DNA of 64,000 bases, taken from Limnobacter olei. Lineage in GTDB: Bacteria; Pseudomonadota; Gammaproteobacteria; Burkholderiales; Burkholderiaceae_B. Below are positions 40,436-48,092 of the stretch, one piece after another (positions within the stretch are counted from its first letter, which is position 1; each line of letters opens with the position of its first letter). The stretch covers positions 1-64,000 of the forward strand of contig NZ_JARFJD010000006.1 of the NCBI RefSeq assembly GCF_029087225.1, given 5' to 3'. The notes beneath the pieces were generated by a model. The model saw nothing but the letters and a program-made list of their open reading frames with translations, did no database searches and was not told the origin of the DNA. The position numbers were made by a program, and so were the translations under genes.

Positions 40436-41092
40436 ATGCCTTTAAAAGGGATTCTGTTTGATCTGGACGGCACACTGGTGGACACTGCGCCCGATCTGTG
40501 CGGCACCATACAAGACATGCAAAGCGACAGGGGTGTTGACATTACGCCTTACCGGGCCATGGAGCACCTGGCCTCAGGGGGTGCTCGTGCTTTGTTGAAA
40601 GCAGGCTTCGGGCTTGAAATGCACTATCCGGAATTCCCCGCTATGCGTGCGGAGTTTCTTGAACGTTACGAGGCCAGAATCGCCCGCGAGAGTGCTGTTT
40701 ACAGCGGAATTATTCCCTTACTGAATGAAATCAAAGCGCGCGACGCTCAATGGGGCATTGTCACCAACAAGCCATACTATTTGGCCGAGAAATTGGTGCA
40801 TGAACTGGGCTTGACGCATGGGTGCAGCGTGTTAATTGGGGGAGACACCGCAGAAAAACCCAAACCCTCTCCCCTGCCCTGCTACATGGCAGCCGGTCAA
40901 ATGCGTTTACCCACGGAGCAATGTGTGATGATTGGCGATGATGAACGGGATGTAATCGCGGGCCGGGAGGCGGGTATGGCTACTGTGGCGGTTGAATATG
41001 GCTACATCGCCAGCCCGATAGACCAATGGGGTGCCGATGCCGTAGTAAAAACCGCCCACGATTTGGCCAAATGGCTTGAAATTAGAATGTGA
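40436..41092 (+). CDS. gph: Phosphoglycolate phosphatase (HAD family)
   Basis: Dephosphorylates 2-phosphoglycolate, a by-product of oxidative DNA end repair. The 218-residue HAD hydrolase has motif I FDLDGTLVDTAP (Asp9, Asp11), motif II VTNKP and motif IV MIGDDERD. GAGGAA precedes the ATG. The position directly after ubiG favours Gph over other HAD phosphatases; the substrate is inferred from this context. Confidence 0.9.
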   Translation: MPLKGILFDLDGTLVDTAPDLCGTIQDMQSDRGVDITPYRAMEHLASGGARALLKAGFGLEMHYPEFPAMRAEFLERYEARIARESAVYSGIIPLLNEIKARDAQWGIVTNKPYYLAEKLVHELGLTHGCSVLIGGDTAEKPKPSPLPCYMAAGQMRLPTEQCVMIGDDERDVIAGREAGMATVAVEYGYIASPIDQWGADAVVKTAHDLAKWLEIRM

Positions 41093-41111
41093 GCCCCCAT
41101 GTGAAGGGTGT

Positions 41112-41117
41112 TACAAT
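41112..41117 (+). promoter_or_regulatory. -10 element of the tmRNA gene
   Basis: TACAAT lies 12 nt before the mature tmRNA 5' end. There is no convincing -35. Its position at the right distance from a strongly supported RNA start makes the call reasonable. Confidence 0.5.
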
Positions 41118-41129
41118 TGGTTTTCCAAT

Positions 41130-41513
41130 GGGGTCGATCTGGTTTCGACGTGGATTGCAAAGCTATTGGGGCGTGTCGAGGATCAGTTACCTCGTAAATC
41201 CATCTGAAAAACTTTAAACGCAAACGACTCTTCGTTTAGCCCCGAACTCAAACTGGCCGCTTAAGCCAGTTTAGTTTGGACTTCCTACACCAGCTCGCCG
41301 ATGGGCTGGGCGGGGTCAAACCCGCAGTGGGATCATCTACATCGGACCGCTTACCGGAACGCTGCCGGCTGGTAAGTTAAATTAGGTGGATCGCGGATAC
41401 TGAAGAATGTCGCTTTTCGTCAGTAGCCGTTAAACACAAAGAAGACGACTACACACGTAGAACTGGTAGTGGAGGATTTGCGGACGCGGGTTCAATTCCC
41501 GCCGGCTCCACCA
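41130..41513 (+). ncRNA. ssrA: tmRNA (transfer-messenger RNA)
   Basis: Rescues stalled ribosomes and tags the unfinished protein. The one-piece 384-nt RNA begins GGGGTCGATCTGGTTTCGAC and ends with a T-loop (GGTTCAATTCC) and encoded CCA. The first seven bases pair with the seven before the ACCA end, forming the acceptor stem. The tag reading frame is at 41220-41264 and encodes ANDSSFSPELKLAA then TAA, with the hydrophobic LAA end recognised by ClpXP. It is followed by an intrinsic terminator shared with the convergent gene. Confidence 0.97.
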
Positions 41514-41523
41514 AATAAAATAG

Positions 41524-41555
41524 AAAAGGCTGCCCTTGTGGTGGCCTTTTTCATT
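41524..41555. terminator. Terminator between ssrA and the convergent glutathione transferase gene
   Basis: An 11-bp stem (AAAAGGCTGCC / GGTGGCCTTTT with two G-U pairs, 5-nt loop) followed by TCATTTTT on the plus strand and an A-rich left arm. It can serve ssrA and possibly also the minus-strand gene, whose stop codon is next to it. Confidence 0.75.
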
Positions 41556-41556
41556 T

Positions 41557-42222
41557 TTATTGGCTGGGGGCACCTACCTGCCTCATCGGTTCGGCCCGTA
41601 CAAATGCATCAAGCTGCTCGCAAGCCGTCACAATTCGGTCAATGGTCGGAATATCAGGCACAGTAATTTTGAAAATACGCATGACCACCACAATGCTCAT
41701 CAGGCATATGTCCGCAATGGTCGGTGAGTCTCCGTGACAGAATCGACCAGTGGCCGACTCGGATGCCAATCGTTGCTCCAATGCACTCAGACCGGTGGTA
41801 AACCACTTGGATTGCCAGGCTTTCCACAACGCATCATCAAAACCGTTTACATGCATCAAATGCTTCTTGATTCGAGGCGTAATCAGCGGATGAATATCTA
41901 CCGCAAGCATTTGCGCAATCGAACGAACCCGAGCGCGTTCAAAAATGTCCGTTGGCAACAAAGGAGGCTGGGGCTGCAATTCTTCGAGAAACTCCAGGAT
42001 GGCCAAAGACTGAGTCAACGGCGCCTTCCCGGACAAAATCAAGGCTGGAATCGCCCCCATCGGGTTTATTTTCAAATACTCAGGTGATTGATGCTCCCCA
42101 GCGTCAACGTTGATGAACCTCTCGTTGGCCTGAATATTTTTCAAATTGAATGCCACGCGCACGCGATAAGTAGCAGACGTGCGCCAATAAGAAAAAAGCT
42201 CTACCGTAGGCGCGTGGACCAT
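41557..42222 (-). CDS. maiA: Zeta-class glutathione transferase (maleylacetoacetate isomerase-like)
   Basis: A 221-residue GST with thioredoxin-fold N-terminal domain (about 5-85) and helical C-terminal domain. The active-site segment SYWRTSATYRVR matches the zeta-class S-S/T-C/A-x-x-R-V-R pattern of maleylacetoacetate isomerase; here the usual SSC is TSA, so the canonical cysteine is replaced by alanine. The isomerase role in tyrosine or gentisate breakdown is inferred; no fumarylacetoacetase or dioxygenase gene is nearby. PLLPTD and the QSLAILEFL motif also fit. A generic GST role is the alternative. Confidence 0.8.
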   Translation of the reverse strand: MVHAPTVELFSYWRTSATYRVRVAFNLKNIQANERFINVDAGEHQSPEYLKINPMGAIPALILSGKAPLTQSLAILEFLEELQPQPPLLPTDIFERARVRSIAQMLAVDIHPLITPRIKKHLMHVNGFDDALWKAWQSKWFTTGLSALEQRLASESATGRFCHGDSPTIADICLMSIVVVMRIFKITVPDIPTIDRIVTACEQLDAFVRAEPMRQVGAPSQ

Positions 42223-42244
42223 TCTTGCTCTCCTGTGTCACGGA

Positions 42245-42556
42245 CTATTTCACCGATAAAATATATTTGGCAAGGGCAAGCGCGTCCTCGTCGGTCACCC
42301 GTGGCTGTGCGGGCATGGGGGTGTTGCCCCAAACACCAGCACCACCTGCTTGAATTTTCTTGGCCAGCTTTTCTGCTGCGCCGGCCTCGTCGGCATATTT
42401 GAGGGCGACCTGTTGATAAGTGGGACCATACTTCTTCTTGTCTTCGGCGTGGCATGCCGTGCAGTTGTACTTTCTGACCATTTCCGGGCTTGCGACGGCA
42501 TTGCCGATTGTGGCCAACATGGAACTCGCCAAAGTCAAGGCTAAATACTTAGTCAT
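42245..42556 (-). CDS. Periplasmic class I c-type cytochrome (c551/c552-like)
   Basis: Small electron-transfer protein. The 103-residue precursor has a Sec signal peptide (about 22 residues), one haem site CTACH (Cys32, Cys35, His36) and a Met axial ligand in NTPMPAQP (Met81), the layout of cytochrome c551/c552. It lies 64 nt downstream of the quinoprotein dehydrogenase gene on the same strand, so it is the obvious candidate electron acceptor for that enzyme. Confidence 0.9.
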   Translation of the reverse strand: MTKYLALTLASSMLATIGNAVASPEMVRKYNCTACHAEDKKKYGPTYQQVALKYADEAGAAEKLAKKIQAGGAGVWGNTPMPAQPRVTDEDALALAKYILSVK

Positions 42557-42620
42557 GAAAACTTCCTCAATAAAGCCACGCCACCTTGCAGAGGTGACGC
42601 GGCTTGACTTCTAAACCAGA

Positions 42621-43889
42621 TTAGTTGGGTTTGATTTGGTAAATTTCACCTTCGTCAGTGGCCACATATAAATTGCCATCGGGCCCCTGCACTACGGAGC
42701 GGAAACGCCCCGCAGGCATCGGCAAAGGCATGGTGGTACGCTTGGACTTCATGCCGTCCTTGCTGATGTCCAGCAGGTCGATCCGGTTACCCACGGGGGT
42801 GCCGTGAATACCAATGCCCATGTAAGCCACCGCCATCTTGCCGTCCCAATCCTTCCATTGCTTGCCATTGAGAAAAACTCCTGAAGACATGCCTTGAGAC
42901 AGGTTCTCATTGTTCCAGGCCGGCTTCATGGCATTTGGATAGGTTTTGGTGTCTGTCATCGGCATGAATGCCGCACGCTTGACAGGTTCCATGGCACCCA
43001 TCTGGTTTGGGCTGTAACCACAGTAAGCATCGGGACAGTCGCCACGACCACCTACGTTCGGCCGGGGGTCCCAGCCAGCATTGCCGCCATTGCTTAGTAC
43101 AGTCACCTCATCGGAATGCCAAGGTCCGTTCTCCGCGGTCACGGGCTGGTTTGTACCTGGACGGAAGGCGATGCCTTGGGGATTGCGATGACCGTAAGTG
43201 AAAACGCGGGCATCAAAACCCTTGGGTGGCTTGTTGCCAGCAGCCGCTTTGCCGTCACGGTCGATTCGCAGTACCTTGCCACCTATCTTTGTGGGACTTT
43301 GGGGCACGGCACCATTGTGAGTATCGCCAGTGGTGACGTATAGGAAACCATCGCCCGGGTTGAATCGCACTCGGCCACCATTGTGCGCGCCCGATGAACC
43401 GAAGGGATGATCGCTCGCAGCTGTTTTGTAGGGAATATCATCCACAATATCGGTTCTATCCGAAGTTTTGCTTAAATCAGCATTCACCTTCAAACGAATA
43501 ACCCGATTGGTTTGGGGATTGGATTTGCTGGACGTGGAATACACATACACGTAGCGATTCTTCGCAAATTCAGGGTCCACAGCCACGCCATTCATACCAG
43601 CCTGACCATCGCAGAACAAATCTGGCATGGACTCGGAATATCCCTTGGCATCTTTCATTCCCACCAGTTTGTTGACGGTACCGGAGGGCAAGCGAACAGA
43701 CAACCCGTGACATTTTTCAGTGAAGAACATGGCACCATCTGGCAGAAATGCCATATCCCATGGATTCTCTAACTTGGTCAAAACAGGGGTAGCAGTGAGA
43801 TTAGGGGCTGCTGCAATCGCGACTCCACCAAACGCCAAACTGGCTGAGGCAAGGACGGCGCAGGACAAAAGGTTATTTGGCTTCTTCAT
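42621..43889 (-). CDS. PQQ-dependent soluble sugar dehydrogenase-family protein
   Basis: A periplasmic quinoprotein-type beta-propeller related to soluble aldose/glucose dehydrogenases (Asd, GDH-B) and L-sorbosone dehydrogenases. The 422-residue precursor has a Sec signal peptide (about 26 residues). The mature protein shows NPWDMAFLPDG, EKCHGLSVRL, GMNGVAVDPEF, SGAHNGGRVRF, TTGDTHNG, and GHRNPQGIAF followed by TAENGP. An AGGAGA ribosome-binding site precedes ATG 43889; an open upstream extension lacks a signal peptide. The substrate cannot be told. A c-type cytochrome gene follows and could take its electrons. No pqq synthesis genes are present here. Confidence 0.87.
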   Translation of the reverse strand: MKKPNNLLSCAVLASASLAFGGVAIAAAPNLTATPVLTKLENPWDMAFLPDGAMFFTEKCHGLSVRLPSGTVNKLVGMKDAKGYSESMPDLFCDGQAGMNGVAVDPEFAKNRYVYVYSTSSKSNPQTNRVIRLKVNADLSKTSDRTDIVDDIPYKTAASDHPFGSSGAHNGGRVRFNPGDGFLYVTTGDTHNGAVPQSPTKIGGKVLRIDRDGKAAAGNKPPKGFDARVFTYGHRNPQGIAFRPGTNQPVTAENGPWHSDEVTVLSNGGNAGWDPRPNVGGRGDCPDAYCGYSPNQMGAMEPVKRAAFMPMTDTKTYPNAMKPAWNNENLSQGMSSGVFLNGKQWKDWDGKMAVAYMGIGIHGTPVGNRIDLLDISKDGMKSKRTTMPLPMPAGRFRSVVQGPDGNLYVATDEGEIYQIKPN

Positions 43890-44026
43890 TTTGTCTCCTG
43901 ATTCTGTAGGTAAGGCAAGCGTGCCTTCAATGTTGGGGCTATTGTGAAATCGCCCAACGTCGAAGTACACCTGAAGAAAATTGCACATATTTAACACTCG
44001 GTCAATATGGCTTTACCCGCACCAAT

Positions 44027-44263
44027 TCATTCAGTTTTCGAAGACTTGCCTTTTAATATCAGGCTGAAGAAATTTTTGCCACCTGCTTTTTCACCGTGAT
44101 CGGAAAGCAATCGCTGAACGCTACAACCCAGGAGCAAAATTGTGGATCCGCTGAAGGCCAACAAGCCTCCGATGAGGGACAATGGCCAACTAAGATCGAG
44201 AAGCCGAAGCAACAATGCAACAACCACACTGAGTAACACCAACAAACACAAATAGATTTTCAT
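44027..44263 (-). CDS. Small hypothetical membrane protein
   Basis: A possible 77-residue protein with two hydrophobic helices (about 2-20 and 26-47), then a charged tail. I do not recognise a family. The ATG at 44263 is preceded by a weak GGA and puts the first helix at the N-terminus; the frame is open 96 nt further upstream. Codon use is not distinctive. It stands alone between the quinoprotein gene and an AT-rich gap, so it could be spurious. Confidence 0.4.
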   Translation of the reverse strand: MKIYLCLLVLLSVVVALLLRLLDLSWPLSLIGGLLAFSGSTILLLGCSVQRLLSDHGEKAGGKNFFSLILKGKSSKTE

Positions 44264-44688
44264 GATCCAACACACCTGTTCAGCTTGACAAACACTCGTC
44301 TCCAGACCAGTGGATGCGCACTGCAATGCAAGGTTTCCTTGCCGATGAACAACGCTCACCTGAGCGTACCAAGTTGATCGCCAAAAACTATTGCCGTGAT
44401 TGCCTGTGTTTTTGGACCAGCGAATATTAATGAATATGGCAATTTAGATCCAGAAAATGTAATGTCGATTTGCGGTCAATTTGTTGGCCTTCGGATGAAC
44501 AAATTTCATCACAATGCTACTTTGTACAAATTCCTTTTTTTAACAATTTCCGCATACAATTGCTGCAGCGCAAAAAACCTCTTGAGTGTCCATTTTTCGA
44601 ACTAGACAAAACTATAATTCTGGTTATTTTTTTAACCTCACAATTGTTCACTTTTAGCCACAACTGAAAGGTATTCACTCCGCAAATT
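44264..44688. other. 425-nt AT-rich intergenic region
   Basis: No convincing gene is seen on either strand. The half next to the permease gene is clearly richer in A and T than its surroundings, with several T-runs. A TATAAT hexamer at 44613-44618 lies 70 nt before the permease start and could be its -10; no good -35 was found. A small inverted repeat (ATATT / AATAT) lies near 44427. I recognise no RNA family. Confidence 0.4.
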
Positions 44689-45591
44689 ATGCAAAAAGGC
44701 GTTTTTCTTTCCATTTTGGCTTCAGTGCTGTTTGGCAGCATGTACTACTACACCACCCTGCTTGAACCGTTGAGTGGGGAGGAAATTTACGGCTGGAGAA
44801 TGCTACTGACCCTGCCTGTGATGACCCTTTTTCTGATCTGGACCAAAGACTGGGGCTTAATCAAATCAATTGCGCTGCGCCTGAAAACCGAGTGGAAACT
44901 TTATCTGGCCTTACCAGCGTCATCCCTGCTTCTGGGCATACAACTTTGGCTGTTCCTATGGGCACCGCTACATGGCCATGCGATGAATGTTTCGTTGGGC
45001 TATTTCATGATGCCTCTTGTGATGGTTTTGATTGGTCGCTTCTACTACCAAGACACGCTGAGCAAACTTCAAAAACTGGCCGTTTTGCTGGCCCTGCTGG
45101 GCGTTACAAATGCCGTGTTTCAAGCAGGGGGATTCGCTTGGACTTCGCTCCTGGTTTGCCTGGGTTACCCCTATTACTTTGTGCTGCGGTCAAAATTCAA
45201 AATAGACAACTTGGGTGGACTGTGGTTTGACATGCTGCTGATGTCACCGCTTGCCATTTATTTCGCTCTGAGCGGCGATGGCTTGGCTCAAATGACGGGG
45301 TTACAACTTCAGCTACCTTTGCTGATTATTCTGTTGGGCGTGTTAAGCGCCTCTGCATTGATAGCTTATATTTTGTCGAGTCGAATGCTGCCCTTTAGTT
45401 TGTTTGGTTTGCTGGGCTACGTAGAGCCTGTTCTTTTGGTGATTGTTGCATTCTTGATCGGCGAATCAATCGCTCAGCAGGAATGGCCCACTTATCTCGC
45501 CATTTGGCTGTCACTGAGTTTACTGGCCGTGGAAGGTTTACTTAAGCTTTGTAAGACCGAATCGCAGTTGACAAATCAGGATCTTGGTTAA
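44689..45591 (+). CDS. rarD: RarD-type DMT-superfamily permease
   Basis: Inner-membrane drug/metabolite transporter. The 300-residue protein has ten predicted helices in two EamA-like halves. It begins KGVFLSILASVLFGSMYYYTTLLEPLSGEEIYGWRML-type sequence, with the YGWR motif found in RarD proteins. The substrate is unknown; RarD is named for a chloramphenicol-sensitivity phenotype in Pseudomonas. Its last 50 nt overlap the 3' end of the convergent LysR gene. Confidence 0.85.
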   Translation: MQKGVFLSILASVLFGSMYYYTTLLEPLSGEEIYGWRMLLTLPVMTLFLIWTKDWGLIKSIALRLKTEWKLYLALPASSLLLGIQLWLFLWAPLHGHAMNVSLGYFMMPLVMVLIGRFYYQDTLSKLQKLAVLLALLGVTNAVFQAGGFAWTSLLVCLGYPYYFVLRSKFKIDNLGGLWFDMLLMSPLAIYFALSGDGLAQMTGLQLQLPLLIILLGVLSASALIAYILSSRMLPFSLFGLLGYVEPVLLVIVAFLIGESIAQQEWPTYLAIWLSLSLLAVEGLLKLCKTESQLTNQDLG

Positions 45592-46468
45592 AAGCTTCCG
45601 TGAAGAAATCAACAAAACTGCTGATTTTGATGGATGGGCGACGCTCGGGTTGATACACCACATTCAGCGGCAAAGTACTTGGTTTGTAGTTGTTCAAAAT
45701 CGTGTTAACACTGCCCTCCCGAATATCACGACCATAAATCCAGGTGGGTGAATAACATATTCCAAGCCCTTCAAGAACGCCTTGGCGAATTGCTTCTGAA
45801 CTGTTCGATTGAAAGTTGCTGCCCACACGCACCGTGATGGCCTTGTCTTTACTTCCGTAAAAAGTCCATTCATTGAAGTTATCGATGCCGGTGTAAAGCA
45901 GGCAATTGTGCTCACTTAAATCATCAGGTTTTTGCGGAGCACCATGTCGAGCCAAATAAGAGGACGACACAATCACAGCCCTCGCCACCGAGCCAATACG
46001 TCGGGCAATCAAACGGCTGTCTTTTAACTCACCCACACGAAAAGCCACGTCGATACCAGCTGCCACAAGGTCAACAAAACTGTCGTCGAGTTGCAGGTCA
46101 ATACGCATTTTCGGATATCGCGCATAGAATGCGGCGAGCCGGGGCACGATGTGAATTCGGCCAAATGCGACCGGTGCAGCCACTCTCAGCAGGCCGCTGA
46201 CTTCGTGTTCAGCGCGATGCACTTCACTGCGGGCCTCTTCCAGAGTATCGAGTACCTGTCGACAACGTTGGTAGTAAAGGCGACCCGCCTCTGTTAATGA
46301 ATGGCTGCGAGTGGATCGCACCAACAACAACACCCCAACGTCGGCCTCCAGAGCTTGTACCTGTTTGCTGATGGCCGACTGTGTGGTGTGGGCCTGCCGG
46401 GCCACCGCCGAGAAATTACCCGTTTCAACAACTCTCACAAATGTTTCCATCAGCCTCAAGCGATCCAT
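45542..46468 (-). CDS. LysR-family transcriptional regulator
   Basis: A 308-residue regulator with an N-terminal winged helix-turn-helix (MDRLRLMETFVRVVETGNFSAVARQ, about 1-60) and a periplasmic-binding-protein-like effector domain. It resembles the CrgA/DsdC-like group common in Burkholderiales. It is divergent from an Old Yellow Enzyme gene with 123 nt between starts containing a palindrome, so it probably controls that gene, perhaps in response to an electrophile. Its 3' end overlaps the permease gene tail-to-tail by 50 nt. Confidence 0.92.
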   Translation of the reverse strand: MDRLRLMETFVRVVETGNFSAVARQAHTTQSAISKQVQALEADVGVLLLVRSTRSHSLTEAGRLYYQRCRQVLDTLEEARSEVHRAEHEVSGLLRVAAPVAFGRIHIVPRLAAFYARYPKMRIDLQLDDSFVDLVAAGIDVAFRVGELKDSRLIARRIGSVARAVIVSSSYLARHGAPQKPDDLSEHNCLLYTGIDNFNEWTFYGSKDKAITVRVGSNFQSNSSEAIRQGVLEGLGICYSPTWIYGRDIREGSVNTILNNYKPSTLPLNVVYQPERRPSIKISSFVDFFTEAFNQDPDLSTAIRSYKA

Positions 46469-46485
46469 GTGGTGATTCCTTTATA

Positions 46486-46502
46486 TATTCCTATGAGGAA
46501 TA
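46486..46502. promoter_or_regulatory. Candidate LysR operator in the LysR/OYE intergenic region
   Basis: A perfect inverted repeat TATTCC-TATGA-GGAATA (17 nt, with T-N11-A spacing inside it), 18 nt upstream of the LysR start codon and 90 nt before the reductase start. Position and shape fit a LysR-type recognition site controlling both directions. Confidence 0.55.
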
Positions 46503-46591
46503 AATACTATAACAACTGTTCCGTAGATCTATGGGCTTTGAATACGCATAATGTGCAACATTGCACTGCAACACAAGAGGAGTACCGACGT

Positions 46592-47722
46592 ATGAATGCA
46601 CCCATCCCACATGTGAATGAACAAATTGCCAACGTGGATGATTTAAAACTGTTTCAACCCGGAAAAATTGGCAGCATTGAGGTAAAAAACCGCGTTGTTA
46701 TGGCGCCATTGACACGCTGTCGCTCAGACGAAGCAGCCGGAGATATTCCTGGCAGCGACATGAACATTGAGTATTACAAGCAACGTGTGAATGCTGGTCT
46801 GATCATCAGCGAAGGCACACAGGTTTCACCAGCAGGGAAAGGTTACATGGCCACGCCGGGGATCTATTCCGAGGCCCAAGTGCAGGGCTGGAAACAGATC
46901 ACTGAGGTTGTTCATGCCGCTGGCAGCAAAATTATTGCCCAGATCTGGCATGTAGGCCGCATTACACACCCTGACCTGACTGGCGGTTTAAACCCAATCG
47001 CGCCTTCTGCAATAAAACCCAATGTGGTTGCTTACACGCACAACGGCAAAGTAGACGTGCCGGTACCTCATGAGCTGACCGCTGAAGAAATCAAAGTGGT
47101 CGTGAACGAGTATCGCCAAGGGGCGGCCAACGCAATCAAAGCCGGATTTGACGGTGTGGAAATTCATGGTGCCAACGGTTATTTGATCGACCAGTTTTTG
47201 CGTGACGGCGCCAACAAACGCACCGATCAATATGGTGGCTCTTTTGAAAACCGCGCACGCTTCGCCCTTGAAGTGGTGGATGCAGTGATTGCAGAAATCG
47301 GTGCGGGCAAGGTGGGTATTCGTTTGTCCCCGGTTACGCCATTCAACGATCTGAGCGACAGCAATCCTCAAGAAGTATTTGGCTATCTGATCGAGCAATT
47401 GAACCAGCGCGGAATCGGCTTCATTCATATGATTGAAGGTTCGACTGGCGGCGATCGCAATGTACCCGGCTTTGATTATGGATGGGCTCGCAAAACATTC
47501 AAAGGCACCTACATTGTGAACAACGGCTACACCCGTGAAATGGCAATCAATGCGCTGGAAACTGGCTGGGCCGATGCAGTCTCTTTTGGCCGGGCTTACA
47601 TTGCCAACCCCGACCTTGTACAGCGCCTGAAACTGAACGCACCCTTGGCAGAGGGCAACCCGCAAACTTATTACGCACCAGGGCCAGAGGGCTACATTGA
47701 TTACCCATCACTGACTGCGTAA
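46592..47722 (+). CDS. Old Yellow Enzyme-family alkene reductase (NemA-like)
   Basis: FMN-dependent reductase of activated alkenes, quinones, maleimides or nitro esters. The 376-residue TIM-barrel protein has VVMAPLTRCRS near the N-terminus, AQIWHVGRITHPDL, the substrate-binding motif HGANGYLIDQFL and the FMN phosphate motif near ADAVSFGRAYIANPDL. ATG 46592 is preceded by AGAGGAG; the frame is open upstream across the LysR gene, which is not real coding. Divergent LysR control is typical for these detoxification reductases. A strong terminator follows. Confidence 0.93.
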   Translation: MNAPIPHVNEQIANVDDLKLFQPGKIGSIEVKNRVVMAPLTRCRSDEAAGDIPGSDMNIEYYKQRVNAGLIISEGTQVSPAGKGYMATPGIYSEAQVQGWKQITEVVHAAGSKIIAQIWHVGRITHPDLTGGLNPIAPSAIKPNVVAYTHNGKVDVPVPHELTAEEIKVVVNEYRQGAANAIKAGFDGVEIHGANGYLIDQFLRDGANKRTDQYGGSFENRARFALEVVDAVIAEIGAGKVGIRLSPVTPFNDLSDSNPQEVFGYLIEQLNQRGIGFIHMIEGSTGGDRNVPGFDYGWARKTFKGTYIVNNGYTREMAINALETGWADAVSFGRAYIANPDLVQRLKLNAPLAEGNPQTYYAPGPEGYIDYPSLTA

Positions 47723-47725
47723 TTG

Positions 47726-47754
47726 AAAAACGCCAGCCACAAGCTGGCGTTTTT
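47726..47754 (+). terminator. Intrinsic terminator after the OYE gene
   Basis: A perfect 12-bp inverted repeat (core CGCCAGC / GCTGGCG, 5-nt loop) with a T-run of nine, beginning 4 nt after the stop codon. Confidence 0.92.
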
Positions 47755-47771
47755 TTTGATACTCTCAGGGG

Positions 47772-48092
47772 ATGAGCAAAGACAGCCTAGAAAAACTTCA
47801 ACAACAATTGATCGAATTTTCCAATGCGCGACATTGGGAAAAGTTCCATTCCCCGAAAAATCTCAGTATGGCTTTGTCAGTCGAAGTGGCTGAGTTGGTG
47901 GAACACTTCCAATGGCTCACCGAGGACGAATCGCGACAAATCAGAGGCAACAAGCTGGATGAAGTCAAAGAAGAAGTGGCCGACGTGCTGCTTTACCTGC
48001 TGCAAATATGCAACCAGCTTGAAATCAACCCAATTGATGCAGCCCAGAAAAAACTGGTGAAAAATGCCCTGAAATATCCCGCAATCGACTAG
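47772..48092 (+). CDS. MazG-like nucleotide pyrophosphohydrolase
   Basis: Probably cleaves dNTPs (dCTP or modified nucleotides) to monophosphates as a housecleaning enzyme. The 106-residue all-alpha protein matches the RS21-C6/YpjD type: FHSPKNLSMALSVEVAELVEHFQW, then EEVADVLLYLL, giving the EExxE-12-to-28-ExxD metal-binding pattern. It lies right after the terminator of the reductase gene, so it needs its own promoter. Its last 4 nt overlap the convergent zinc-ribbon gene. Confidence 0.88.
   Translation: MSKDSLEKLQQQLIEFSNARHWEKFHSPKNLSMALSVEVAELVEHFQWLTEDESRQIRGNKLDEVKEEVADVLLYLLQICNQLEINPIDAAQKKLVKNALKYPAID

Noticed and set aside
46301-46591. N-terminal extension of the OYE gene by 97 residues
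   Set aside because: It runs antisense through the LysR gene; ATG 46592 has a proper AGAGGAG site and gives the family N-terminus.
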